A stretch of DNA of 64,000 nt from assembly GCA_038049695.1 (NCBI GenBank), contig CP142452.1:30864501-30928500 (forward strand), given 5' to 3'. Below the pieces are notes generated by a model. The model worked only from the letters and a program-made list of their open reading frames with translations, was not told the origin of the DNA and made no database searches. Position numbers and translations under genes: made by a program. This document shows positions 1 through 9,639 of this stretch, in pieces. Numbering within the stretch: position 1 is the stretch's first letter; each line of letters starts with the position of its first letter. The DNA comes from Cinnamomum chago (lineage: Eukaryota; Streptophyta; Magnoliopsida; Laurales; Lauraceae).

Positions 1-239
1 TTTCTTAGAGGTATTATGCTATGGGGTCTAGTCCGGAATATTTAACAGCAGGAAGATTAGTTGCAGTGAAAATTGTGTTTTAGCAATAATTCAATGATGT
101 GTCGATAGTATGGAACCATGTCTCTGGATGGTTAGTTTATATCTTGCTTCTTGAATTCCTTTATTCTATATTTACTTAAAGAAAATGCTTGAAACAATAT
201 ATTAATGGTGAATAATGGCACCTGGTGCAGTGGGTCCAG
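1..239. other. Unassigned left flank
   Basis: AT-rich DNA with no coding signal that I can recognise. It is the left side of the target of the Sirevirus multimer and continues at 19790 on the other side. The last bases before the element, CAGGG at 240-244, are the target site duplication. Confidence 0.6.
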
Positions 240-244
240 CAGGG
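240..244. repeat. Target site duplication, left copy (CAGGG)
   Basis: Five bases directly before the TG start of LTR1; the same bases follow LTR4 at 19785-19789. No such duplication separates the internal units, which shows that they are not three independent insertions. Confidence 0.9.
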
Positions 245-761
245 TGTTAGGTCTTTTGTATTTGCAATTTGATGGATGCATTTGCATATTGGCATCATTT
301 GAATTCACACACATGCATTGATTTAAAATATCTTGAAATCTAGTTTTACCCATGCATAGCTTTTAAGATTTGGAAAAGCTTTTGTTTTATGCATGTTTTG
401 GTTTTAAACTTGGATGCATTGGTTTTAGAACCCAAAACTCTTTTGAAAACCTATTTCCTTGTGCACTACATTTGGAAAATCATCTTGTGTATTTAGGTTT
501 AAGTCTTGCATACATTCTTCACAAAAAGAATCATTTTGTATGCAATTTCATTTGAAAAGAGTTGTATTCAAATCAAGCTAGCCTTTGGTTTTAATCTTGT
601 GAATCATTTTAGGCTTTGTGTTTCTCATGTTTTTAAACATCTTAGAATACCTTAAAACATGTTATTTAAGCTTGATTTAGTGGCCAAAAGATCCACCAAA
701 GAAAAACTTTGAAAATGGAAAAAGTTGGAATTTTGGCCCAGGGACTCGCCCGACAATGTCG

Positions 762-936
762 TCGGTCGACCGAGCCCTGTGTCTCGGTCGACCGAGAACA
801 CTGCAGGGCAAATGGACAGTTTTTGAACTGTTTCAGGCCAACGGTCAGAAAAATGACCGTTGTGCTTTCTCGGTCGACCGAGACCTGTGTCTAGGTCGAC
901 CGAGAACTAGCCGTTGGCAACTTTTTGGCTATAAAG
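762..936 (+). promoter_or_regulatory. LTR1 promoter: four GGTCGACC palindromes and TATA box
   Basis: Palindromic motifs sit at 762-773, 784-795, 870-881 and 893-903, each built on CGGTCGACCG or close to it. The two middle ones extend to 16-bp perfect dyads (TCTCGGTCGACCGAGA). Between them, at 840-861, AACGGTCA and TGACCGTT form an inverted repeat with a six-base loop. A TATA box (TATAAAG) follows at 930-936. Known Sireviruses carry palindrome clusters at the same place in the LTR, thought to be transcription-factor sites; function here is inferred. Confidence 0.75.
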
Positions 937-1574
937 TCCATTCTTTTCCAACCTTTTTCAAGGCTTGAAACTTGAACTTTTGAGAGCATTTTGGAGCCAA
1001 AGAAAGGGGAAGAAGTTGGAAAAGCTAGAGGGCTATTTGGAAATCAATCTCATGAGTTTTTAAAAGGTACATCTTCTAAGTTATTTTGATTTCCATTCAA
1101 ATGAAATTCATGCATGTTCAAATCCTTTGTATTTTCATTTATGCATGATTTCAAGCCCTTAAAGAGTTGTTTTGCAAACTCAATATCTTTCTTGGTAAAT
1201 GAGATTAGTTTGCACACACTCTTATCCTAATCACATATGTTCTTAGACTTTAACTTTCACTCAACTTGTTTATCTTAATTCTTCAAAGTTGTTTGAATCT
1301 TTTATGTGATTAGTTTTCTCTTCAATCATCATTTTATAAACCTTGATTTTAAAATGCATCATGCATTCATTTAAAAGCTTCATTGTTAAAATTGATTGAA
1401 GAAACTCATACATACACTTTGTGCACACACTTTAGTTTATTTTAGTGTATGTTTGTAATTGGAATTTCATTTTCCTATTAGCCTATTTAAGAGGCAAATT
1501 CCATTGTGCTTAAATTGTAATCTCTTAGAGTGATCTTTTGTAAAGACACCTTCTTAGAGAAATCCTCATTTGTA

Positions 1575-1810
1575 AAGGTTATTGCTTAGCCTTTGAAAAG
1601 CAACTTGTAAGGTTATTGCTTAGCCTAAGAAAAGCATATTGTAAGGTTATTGCTTAGCCTAAGAAAAGCATATTGTAAAGGTTATTGCTTAGCCTCTAAA
1701 AGCACATTGATAGGTTATTGCTTAGCCTTGAAAAGCATCTTGTAAAGGTTGTTGTTGAGCCTTAGAAAAACAACATTGTTAGGGTTATTGCTTAGCCTTT
1801 GAAAAAGCAT
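1575..1810 (+). repeat. LTR1 array of seven ~33-bp inverted-repeat units
   Basis: Seven units share the core GGTTATTGCTTAGCCT and end in AAAGCA or a variant. Each unit is a short stem around an AGCC loop. Unit 1 pairs TTGCTT (1582-1587) with AAGCAA (1598-1603). Unit 6 has changed both arms: GTTGTT (1751-1756) pairs with AACAAC (1769-1774). The array lies downstream of TATA, so it would be in the transcript. Confidence 0.85.
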
Positions 1811-2074
1811 ACTTAGTGGAAATCCGGTGGGGTGATTGGATCACAAGCCGGTAGTGGATGTAGGCACGTTGGCCGAACCACTATAAACATTGGTGTTGTG
1901 GTGCATGCTATGTGGTGATTGTATTTGTATTAGCTTCCGCATTTTGTTTGTTAATCATCACATGTGACTAGTTTATGCTAAGAATTTAAAATTGGTTTAA
2001 ATTGGTCATAGTTGTAGCACACCCTATTCACCCCCCCCCCCCCTCTAGGGTTAGGATCCTCGTGGACTTTCAAT

Positions 2075-2087
2075 TGGTATCAGAGCC
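2075..2087 (+). other. Primer binding site, initiator methionine tRNA (unit A)
   Basis: TGGTATCAGAGCC, two bases after LTR1, is complementary to the 3' end of plant initiator methionine tRNA and would prime minus-strand DNA synthesis. Confidence 0.9.
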
Positions 2088-2188
2088 AAGTGCTCTATCC
2101 CTTAGGATCAAGTGTTTTGGAACTCTTGATTAGGTGTAAAAACCTAGAGTTAAAACCCTAGAGTTGTGCTTATTTGAAAATCATTAGA

Positions 2189-3733
2189 ATGGACTCCACT
2201 AGGCTAGACTTTGTAGATTCTTCTAGACCCCTCAATCTTCCTTCTTTTGGAGTTTCAAACTCTCAAACTAATGAAAATCAATTTGATCCAAAAGAAGAAG
2301 AAAATGAATATAATGAAGAAGACCTTCAACAAGCTTTTGAAGAATTATATGAAATATCCTTAAAGCTTGAAAAGAAAAACAAAAGTTTAAGGGAAGAATC
2401 TAAAAACCTAAACAAAGAGCTAGCATCTTCAAAAGATGAACTTAGAGAGAAAGAAGAAGTAATAAAATGTCTAGACTCTAAGTTCATGATCTCTTTAAAT
2501 AATCTATCTAACATTCAAGATGAACTAAAAGAATTAAAGATGGATTATGATAATGTCAATAAGGAAAATCTAAAACAAAGAGATCAATTACAAAGGCAAG
2601 ATAAAGACTTTAACAATCTTGAATCTAAATTGACTATCTCTAAGGAAAATTTATCTAATACTCAAAACGAATTAAATGAGATTAAGATAAATTGTGATGA
2701 GCTTACAAATGAAAATTTGAACCTAAGAGATACAATTAAAAAACAAGATAAAGACTTTAACAACTTAGAAGCCAAGTTGATTAAAAGTAAGTTAAAATCA
2801 CAAGAACTTGGATCTAATATTGTTAATGAACTTAAACATGAATTAAAACTTGCCAATGAAGAGCTAAGCAAATATAAGGAAATTGAATATGAACTTTCAA
2901 AAGTTAAAAATGAAAATTCAATCCTTATAACCAAAGTCACTCAACTTGAAAACAATAAACAAAAGTATGAGTGCAAGTTTACCCAAAGTGAAGAGAAACT
3001 TGAAAAATTATTCAAATTGGGTAAATCTCATGGAGATAGGACGGGTATTGGATTTAATAGGAATATATCTTATGACCCTAAATTCACCAACACTTTTGTG
3101 AAAGGTGAGTCCTCATTCTCTAGCACTCACACTTCTTTGCCCATGTCTAAATGTAATTATTGTGGCATTGAAGGACACTTTAGGTTTGAGTGCAAACTAA
3201 GAAAGAGAAGCCATGTGTCTAAACCCATCTTTGAACTCAAAAATGGAAAATCAAACTTGAAGGGTAAGACACTAAAAATCAAGGAAAACTCCAAAAAGAC
3301 TAAACAAGTTAAATCCTTTAAAATGGAGTCTCCTAAAATAGATTCTAAAAAGCTTAAACAAGTTAAATCAAGCTTGAAAGAATCTAAGAACAAAAAGCTT
3401 CTCAATCTATCTCCCTTATATGAACCAATGAAAGAACTTTTGAAGAAAGTTGCTAAGTTAAATCTAAAATTCAAAAGTCAAGTAAAGGGAGAAAGTAAGA
3501 AGAAAAGAAAAGTGAAACAATCCCCAAAGAAACAAACTCGCCAACATCAAAAGACTATTCACCATTCTAAGCCAAATTTAGTAAAATCTAAATATCATGG
3601 TGATAAGTTTAAATTGAAAATTTATCAAGTTAAATCTCCTATAGTTGGTGAGAATTCCAAGATAGATCTCAAAGTTCAACCCTCCCAAGACCTTAGGTGG
3701 ATTCCTAAAGTTATTTACCTAGACAAACCTTAG
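2189..3733 (+). CDS. Gag-like protein, Sirevirus multimer unit A
   Basis: An open frame of 514 residues from the ATG at 2189; the frame is open a few codons further upstream but without an ATG. Residues about 40-285 are heptad-rich, full of Leu, Lys, Glu and Asn, and predict a long coiled coil. A CCHC zinc knuckle (C-x2-C-x4-H-x4-C) lies at 3152-3193, residues 322-335. The last 170 residues are very Lys-rich and probably bind nucleic acid. Coiled coil, knuckle and basic tail in this order fit the C-terminal half of Sirevirus Gag; I do not see the N-terminal UBN2-type Gag domain. It would assemble or bind element RNA in the cytoplasm. No pol frame follows. The same frame occurs in the other two units, so the gene looks whole and young. 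Confidence 0.8.
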   Translation: MDSTRLDFVDSSRPLNLPSFGVSNSQTNENQFDPKEEENEYNEEDLQQAFEELYEISLKLEKKNKSLREESKNLNKELASSKDELREKEEVIKCLDSKFMISLNNLSNIQDELKELKMDYDNVNKENLKQRDQLQRQDKDFNNLESKLTISKENLSNTQNELNEIKINCDELTNENLNLRDTIKKQDKDFNNLEAKLIKSKLKSQELGSNIVNELKHELKLANEELSKYKEIEYELSKVKNENSILITKVTQLENNKQKYECKFTQSEEKLEKLFKLGKSHGDRTGIGFNRNISYDPKFTNTFVKGESSFSSTHTSLPMSKCNYCGIEGHFRFECKLRKRSHVSKPIFELKNGKSNLKGKTLKIKENSKKTKQVKSFKMESPKIDSKKLKQVKSSLKESKNKKLLNLSPLYEPMKELLKKVAKLNLKFKSQVKGESKKKRKVKQSPKKQTRQHQKTIHHSKPNLVKSKYHGDKFKLKIYQVKSPIVGENSKIDLKVQPSQDLRWIPKVIYLDKP

Positions 3734-6148
3734 GGTCTTGAACCTCATTGACCAACCTACTCTTTATTAGTTAAATCACTTTGTTGGTCATGATTGCATT
3801 TGCATTTTGTTTCTTTTAGTTAGATTTCTTAAAATGCATTGCTTCTTTATGATCATTTGATTTTGGTTTCATGCACCATTCTAAGTTACATGTCATGGTT
3901 TTCAAAATCATTTGATTATAATTTCATCATGTTTGATTTGTCTTTTGCACACATATGTCTTGCATTGCATTTCTTTACATGATCAATTGATTGTGATTTC
4001 AAAAGCTTTCATAGCTAGACTCTTCATGATCAATTGTTGAATCATTTGTGTTTATGTCATAGTAAGATTATTTGAACAAATGATTTGAATCAATTCAAGT
4101 TTTCCATGGATTTATAAGTTATACTTTTATATGGAGAACATTGTTTTGAAAAATCAACTTGTATGTGTTTTAATGAAGTTATATCTTTTCAAATACAATG
4201 TTGATAATTGATCTTCAAAATCATTCCTTTATGCTCATTGTTGGATTTTGTTTTTCAAAATGATTTGAAGATTGTTTTGAATGGAAATGCTTTTTAATCT
4301 CATTAGTTATATTCATCTAAGCATGTTCCATTATTCTCATTTCCTTTTTCTTTTGGTTTCATTATCTTTAGAAATGGAAATGTATGTTGTTTGCATCTTT
4401 GCTTATTTAGTTATTCTTTTTATATGCAAATGACTTTTGGTTCCATGTATGGTTGTGAACTTGTAATTTTTGTAGAAACCATACTAGAACCCAAATCCAT
4501 CCTCTATGTCTTCTAGTCATTTCTTTTAATGGATGGTTATGATGTTGATTCATGTATACCTTCTTAATGTTGTCATCTCTATATATGTTTCAACTTCATA
4601 ATAGTGTTCTTGATCATATGAACCTCTTTGAAATCCATTCCTTGTATTTCATAGTTATATCTCTTGTTTGATGGATATCTTAGTGTTGAATTCATATGAT
4701 CTAGACACTTTGGAAATTGCATGCATTACAAAGCTTTATCCTTTTGCATTGCAATTTGCCTTGTTCATCACTATGCTCTTTAGGAATATCATTAAAAGTG
4801 ATGAATATGCATTTATGATGCTTGATGGTAGTTTATCACATCCTTGCTTTTACTCATGTTATCATATTCAATTGGTTTCATTTGGTATAATGTTCCATTG
4901 ATTTCATATCCAATTGATATCTTATCTTGTGTATGTGATAGACCTTGTGTGCTTTGGACTAATCTTCATAGTTATATAATTGTTCCACGTCACACACCAT
5001 TAGCATCATAATGCTCATGATTGCCACCTCTTTTTGCTCTCATAGGTAAATCTCATGACCACCATGTTTATGTGTTAATAATATTGGTTGGTTATTATTT
5101 GAGGTTGGCTTCATGATTGAATTTCATTTCACTCTTTCATGCACTTTAATAGTCATATTTATTGATTGAATGAAATGAGTTCAAAACTTACATAGCATAT
5201 GATTTTCATAAGTAATATTGATTGATGCTATGTTTGAGTAAACCCCATATCATGGATAGCTCTAATTTGGATTTTTCCTAATAAGTAACATTCTTGAATC
5301 CATTTTAGAGTGATTATGTTAATAGTCATATCCTTTAATCTCAATTGATATGTTTGTTTCAATTGATATCCATGATTGCTTCTCTCATTTGTCCTAGCTC
5401 TCTTTTGGCAATTTGATCATATTGAGCTTAATAGTTAAATGAATCTAATCCTTTCCTTGAAGTTGACCCTCAATTGGTTAAACCATCTTCTTCTTGCACC
5501 TAATAGTTAAATCTTTGTCAAAAGTTTGACAAAAGAAGAGAATGGATTGAGGGGGAGTGTAAACCTTCATAGGAAGTATTAGTTTGATCAAATTCACCCT
5601 TGGATTGCCCTTGAGCCCTTAGAGATAACTTCCATACATGATAGCCTGTTATGAATTTCATTTTCGATTTCATTTGTTAACAGGTGCTACTAAAGGTATT
5701 CTTCTTGTCTCATGTGTGTAGGTACCTTTGCAATTTAATGTCAAAGGGGGAGAGAGAGTTCAAGTGTGACTCAAAGATCTCCTACTCATCAAAGGGGGAG
5801 AGATTTCGAGAGTTCAAGTACTCGAAGATCTCCTATCCATCAAAGGGGGAGAAAGCTTTCAAGTTCTCAAGAGGAGAAAGAAGCATGGTCAAAGGGGGAG
5901 AGCAATTAGAAGAAAGAAAGCTTGGAGCTAAAGAAGATGCTTGGCCATAGAGAGGAAGATGAGAAGAAAGCTTGAAGAATGATCAAGCACCAAGCATCAA
6001 GAAGATTGAAGAAAAGAGCCCAAGAGCCCAAGCTAAGAGAAGAAGCATCCAACAAGATTTCAAGACTTGTCAAGCTAAGGGGGAGCTAAAGACTTTGTGT
6101 GAAAATTCTATGATGAGTAAGTTGCCATCAAATTGCAAAGGGGGAGAT
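3734..6148 (+). other. Non-coding part of internal region A, ending in the polypurine cluster
   Basis: About 2.4 kb of AT-rich sequence between gag and LTR2 without protease, integrase, reverse transcriptase or RNase H. Short frames here (for example at 4668 and 5684) have no recognisable domain. Segments such as the one around 5460-5535 match the second Sirevirus at about 42.2-42.3 kb on the other strand, so the stretch is family sequence rather than foreign filler. Confidence 0.7.
5742..6148 (+). repeat. Cluster of polypurine tracts, unit A
   Basis: AAAGGGGGAGA-type tracts recur at about 5743-5754, 5791-5802, 5842-5853 and 5891-5902, with weaker ones near 5548 and 6076. The final tract at 6137-6148 directly abuts LTR2 and is the expected plus-strand primer. 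Repeated tracts upstream of the 3' LTR are a known Sirevirus trait. Confidence 0.75.
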
Positions 6149-6665
6149 TGTTAGGTCTTGTGTATTTGCAATTTGATGGATGCATTTGCATATTGGCATC
6201 ATTTGAATTCACACACATGCATTGATTTAAAATATCTTGAAATCTAGTTTTACCCATGCATAGCTTTTAAGATTTGGAAAAGCTTTTGTTTTATGCATGT
6301 TTTGGTTTTAAACTTGGATGCATTGGTTTTAGAACCCAAAACTCTTTTGAAAACCTATTTCCTTGTGCACTACATTTGGAAAATCATCTTGTGTATTTAG
6401 GTTTAAGTCTTGCATACATTCTTCACAAAAAGAATCATTTTGTATGCAATTTCATTTGAAAAGAGTTGTATTCAAATCAAGCTAGCCTTTGGTTTTAATC
6501 TTGTGAATCATTTTAGGCTTTGTGTTTCTCATGTTTTTAAACATCTTAGAATACCTTAAAACATGTTATTTAAGCTTGATTTAGTGGCCAAAAGATCCAC
6601 CAAAGAAAAACTTTGAAAATGGAAAAAGTTGGAATTTTGGCCCAGGGACTCGCCCGACAATGTCG

Positions 6666-6840
6666 TCGGTCGACCGAGCCCTGTGTCTCGGTCGACCGAG
6701 AACACTGCAGGGCAAATGGACAGTTTTTGAACTGTTTCAGGCCAACGGTCAGAAAAATGACCGTTGTGCTTTCTCGGTCGACCGAGACCTGTGTCTAGGT
6801 CGACCGAGAACTAGCCGTTGGCAACTTTTTGGCTATAAAG
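6666..6840 (+). promoter_or_regulatory. LTR2 palindrome cluster and TATA box
   Basis: Same as the LTR1 cluster, shifted by 5904 bp. It lies in the middle of the array, so it could drive a unit-length transcript starting inside the multimer. Confidence 0.72.
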
Positions 6841-7478
6841 TCCATTCTTTTCCAACCTTTTTCAAGGCTTGAAACTTGAACTTTTGAGAGCATTTTGGAG
6901 CCAAAGAAAGGGGAAGAAGTTGGAAAAGCTAGAGGGCTATTTGGAAATCAATCTCATGAGTTTTTAAAAGGTACATCTTCTAAGTTATTTTGATTTCCAT
7001 TCAAATGAAATTCATGCATGTTCAAATCCTTTGTATTTTCATTTATGCATGATTTCAAGCCCTTAAAGAGTTGTTTTGCAAACTCAATATCTTTCTTGGT
7101 AAATTAGATTAGTTTGCACACACTCTTATCCTAATCACATATGTTCTTAGACTTTAACTTTCACTCAACTTGTTTATCTTAATTCTTCAAAGTTGTTTGA
7201 ATCTTTTATGTGATTAGTTTTCTCTTCAATCATCATTTTATAAACCTTGATTTTAAAATGCATCATGCATTCATTTAAAAGCTTCATTGTTAAAATTGAT
7301 TGAAGAAACTCATACATACACTTTGTGCACACACTTTAGTTTATTTTAGTGTATGTTTGTAATTGGAATTTCATTTTCCTATTAGCCTATTTAAGAGGCA
7401 AATTCCATTGTGCTTAAATTGTAATCTCTTAGAGTGATCTTTTGTAAAGACACCTTCTTAGAGAAATCCTCATTTGTA

Positions 7479-7714
7479 AAGGTTATTGCTTAGCCTTTGA
7501 AAAGCAACTTGTAAGGTTATTGCTTAGCCTAAGAAAAGCATATTGTAAGGTTATTGCTTAGCCTAAGAAAAGCATATTGTAAAGGTTATTGCTTAGCCTC
7601 TAAAAGCACATTGATAGGTTATTGCTTAGCCTTGAAAAGCATCTTGTAAAGGTTGTTGTTGAGCCTTAGAAAAACAACATTGTTAGGGTTATTGCTTAGC
7701 CTTTGAAAAAGCAT
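7479..7714 (+). repeat. LTR2 inverted-repeat unit array
   Basis: Seven units, no differences from the LTR1 array seen by eye. Confidence 0.85.
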
Positions 7715-7980
7715 ACTTAGTGGAAATCCGGTGGGGTGATTGGATCACAAGCCGGTAGTGGATGTAGGCACGTTGGCCGAACCACTATAAACATTGGTGT
7801 TGTGGTGCATGCTATGTGGTGATTGTATTTGTATTAGCTTCCGCATTTTGTTTGTTAATCATCACATGTGACTAGTTTATGCTAAGAATTTAAAATTGGT
7901 TTAAATTGGTCATAGTTGTAGCACACCCTATTCACCCCCCCCCCCCCCCTCTAGGGTTAGGATCCTCGTGGACTTTCAAT

Positions 7981-7993
7981 TGGTATCAGAGCC
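7981..7993 (+). other. Primer binding site (unit B)
   Basis: Same 13 bases, two bases after LTR2. Confidence 0.9.
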
Positions 7994-8094
7994 AAGTGCT
8001 CTATCCCTTAGGATCAAGTGTTTTGGAACTCTTGATTAGGTGTAAAAACCTAGAGTTAAAACCCTAGAGTTGTGCTTATTTGAAAATCATTAGA

Positions 8095-9639
8095 ATGGAC
8101 TCCACTAGGCTAGACTTTGTAGATTCTTCTAGACCCCTCAATCTTCCTTCTTTTGGAGTTTCAAACTCTCAAACTAATGAAAATCAATTTGATCCAAAAG
8201 AAGAAGAAAATGAATATAATGAAGAAGACCTTCAACAAGCTTTTGAAGAATTATATGAAATATCCTTAAAGCTTGAAAAGAAAAACAAAAGTTTAAGGGA
8301 AGAATCTAAAAACCTAAACAAAGAGCTAGCATCTTCAAAAGATGAACTTAGAGAGAAAGAAGAAGTAATAAAATGTCTAGACTCTAAGTTCATGATCTCT
8401 TTAAATAATCTATCTAACATTCAAGATGAACTAAAAGAATTAAAGATGGATTATGATAATGTCAATAAGGAAAATCTAAAACAAAGAGATCAATTACAAA
8501 GGCAAGATAAAGACTTTAACAATCTTGAATCTAAATTGACTATCTCTAAGGAAAATTTATCTAATACTCAAAACGAATTAAATGAGATTAAGATAAATTG
8601 TGATGAGCTTACAAATGAAAATTTGAACCTAAGAGATACAATTAAAAAACAAGATAAAGACTTTAACAACTTAGAAGCCAAGTTGATTAAAAGTAAGTTA
8701 AAATCACAAGAACTTGGATCTAATATTGTTAATGAACTTAAACATGAATTAAAACTTGCCAATGAAGAGCTAAGCAAATATAAGGAAATTGAATATGAAC
8801 TTTCAAAAGTTAAAAATGAAAATTCAATCCTTATAACCAAAGTCACTCAACTTGAAAACAATAAACAAAAGTATGAGTGCAAGTTTACCCAAAGTGAAGA
8901 GAAACTTGAAAAATTATTCAAATTGGGTAAATCTCATGGAGATAGGACGGGTATTGGATTTAATAGGAATATATCTTATGACCCTAAATTCACCAACACT
9001 TTTGTGAAAGGTGAGTCCTCATTCTCTAGCACTCACACTTCTTTGCCCATGTCTAAATGTAATTATTGTGGCATTGAAGGACACTTTAGGTTTGAGTGCA
9101 AACTAAGAAAGAGAAGCCATGTGTCTAAACCCATCTTTGAACTCAAAAATGGAAAATCAAACTTGAAGGGTAAGACACTAAAAATCAAGGAAAACTCCAA
9201 AAAGACTAAACAAGTTAAATCCTTTAAAATGGAGTCTCCTAAAATAGATTCTAAAAAGCTTAAACAAGTTAAATCAAGCTTGAAAGAATCTAAGAACAAA
9301 AAGCTTCTCAATCTATCTCCCTTATATGAACCAATGAAAGAACTTTTGAAGAAAGTTGCTAAGTTAAATCTAAAATTCAAAAGTCAAGTAAAGGGAGAAA
9401 GTAAGAAGAAAAGAAAAGTGAAACAATCCCCAAAGAAACAAACTCGCCAACATCAAAAGACTATTCACCATTCTAAGCCAAATTTAGTAAAATCTAAATA
9501 TCATGGTGATAAGTTTAAATTGAAAATTTATCAAGTTAAATCTCCTATAGTTGGTGAGAATTCCAAGATAGATCTCAAAGTTCAACCCTCCCAAGACCTT
9601 AGGTGGATTCCTAAAGTTATTTACCTAGACAAACCTTAG
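8095..9639 (+). CDS. Gag-like protein, unit B
   Basis: The 514-residue protein is the same as that of unit A, residue for residue. ATG at 8095, zinc knuckle at 9058-9099. Confidence 0.8.
   Translation: MDSTRLDFVDSSRPLNLPSFGVSNSQTNENQFDPKEEENEYNEEDLQQAFEELYEISLKLEKKNKSLREESKNLNKELASSKDELREKEEVIKCLDSKFMISLNNLSNIQDELKELKMDYDNVNKENLKQRDQLQRQDKDFNNLESKLTISKENLSNTQNELNEIKINCDELTNENLNLRDTIKKQDKDFNNLEAKLIKSKLKSQELGSNIVNELKHELKLANEELSKYKEIEYELSKVKNENSILITKVTQLENNKQKYECKFTQSEEKLEKLFKLGKSHGDRTGIGFNRNISYDPKFTNTFVKGESSFSSTHTSLPMSKCNYCGIEGHFRFECKLRKRSHVSKPIFELKNGKSNLKGKTLKIKENSKKTKQVKSFKMESPKIDSKKLKQVKSSLKESKNKKLLNLSPLYEPMKELLKKVAKLNLKFKSQVKGESKKKRKVKQSPKKQTRQHQKTIHHSKPNLVKSKYHGDKFKLKIYQVKSPIVGENSKIDLKVQPSQDLRWIPKVIYLDKP

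Larger units (their letters stand above)
245..2072 (+). repeat. LTR1 (5' LTR) of the Sirevirus multimer, 1828 bp
   Basis: Runs from TGTTAGG to ACTTTCA. In order it holds an AT-rich U3, a palindrome cluster at 762-903, a TATA box at 930-936, an AT-rich stretch, a tandem inverted-repeat array at 1575-1810, a second GC-richer block around 1819-1890, and a run of 13 C close to the end. It differs from LTR2-4 by two substitutions, one near the LTR start and one near the middle. It is followed two bases later by the primer site. Confidence 0.95.
6149..7978 (+). repeat. LTR2 of the Sirevirus multimer, 1830 bp
   Basis: Lies between internal regions A and B and acts structurally as both 3' and 5' LTR. 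The polypurine tract is directly upstream and the primer site directly downstream. The C run has 15 bases. The body matches LTR3 and LTR4. Confidence 0.95.

Noticed and set aside
709-968. Overlapping frames of 61 and 70 residues repeated in each multimer LTR
   Set aside because: They translate the palindrome cluster upstream of and across the TATA box; no start context or domain.
1575-1810. CRISPR-like array
   Set aside because: Units are contiguous, diverged, without unique spacers, and lie inside a plant LTR.
2075-2087. tRNA gene pieces at the TGGTATCAGAGCC sites
   Set aside because: They match only the 3' end of a tRNA at LTR borders, as primer sites do; no tRNA body is present.
2326-3474. 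Minus-strand frames opposite the gag gene
   Set aside because: They mirror the coiled-coil codons of the sense strand (Ser/Leu/Phe-rich) and have no own signal.
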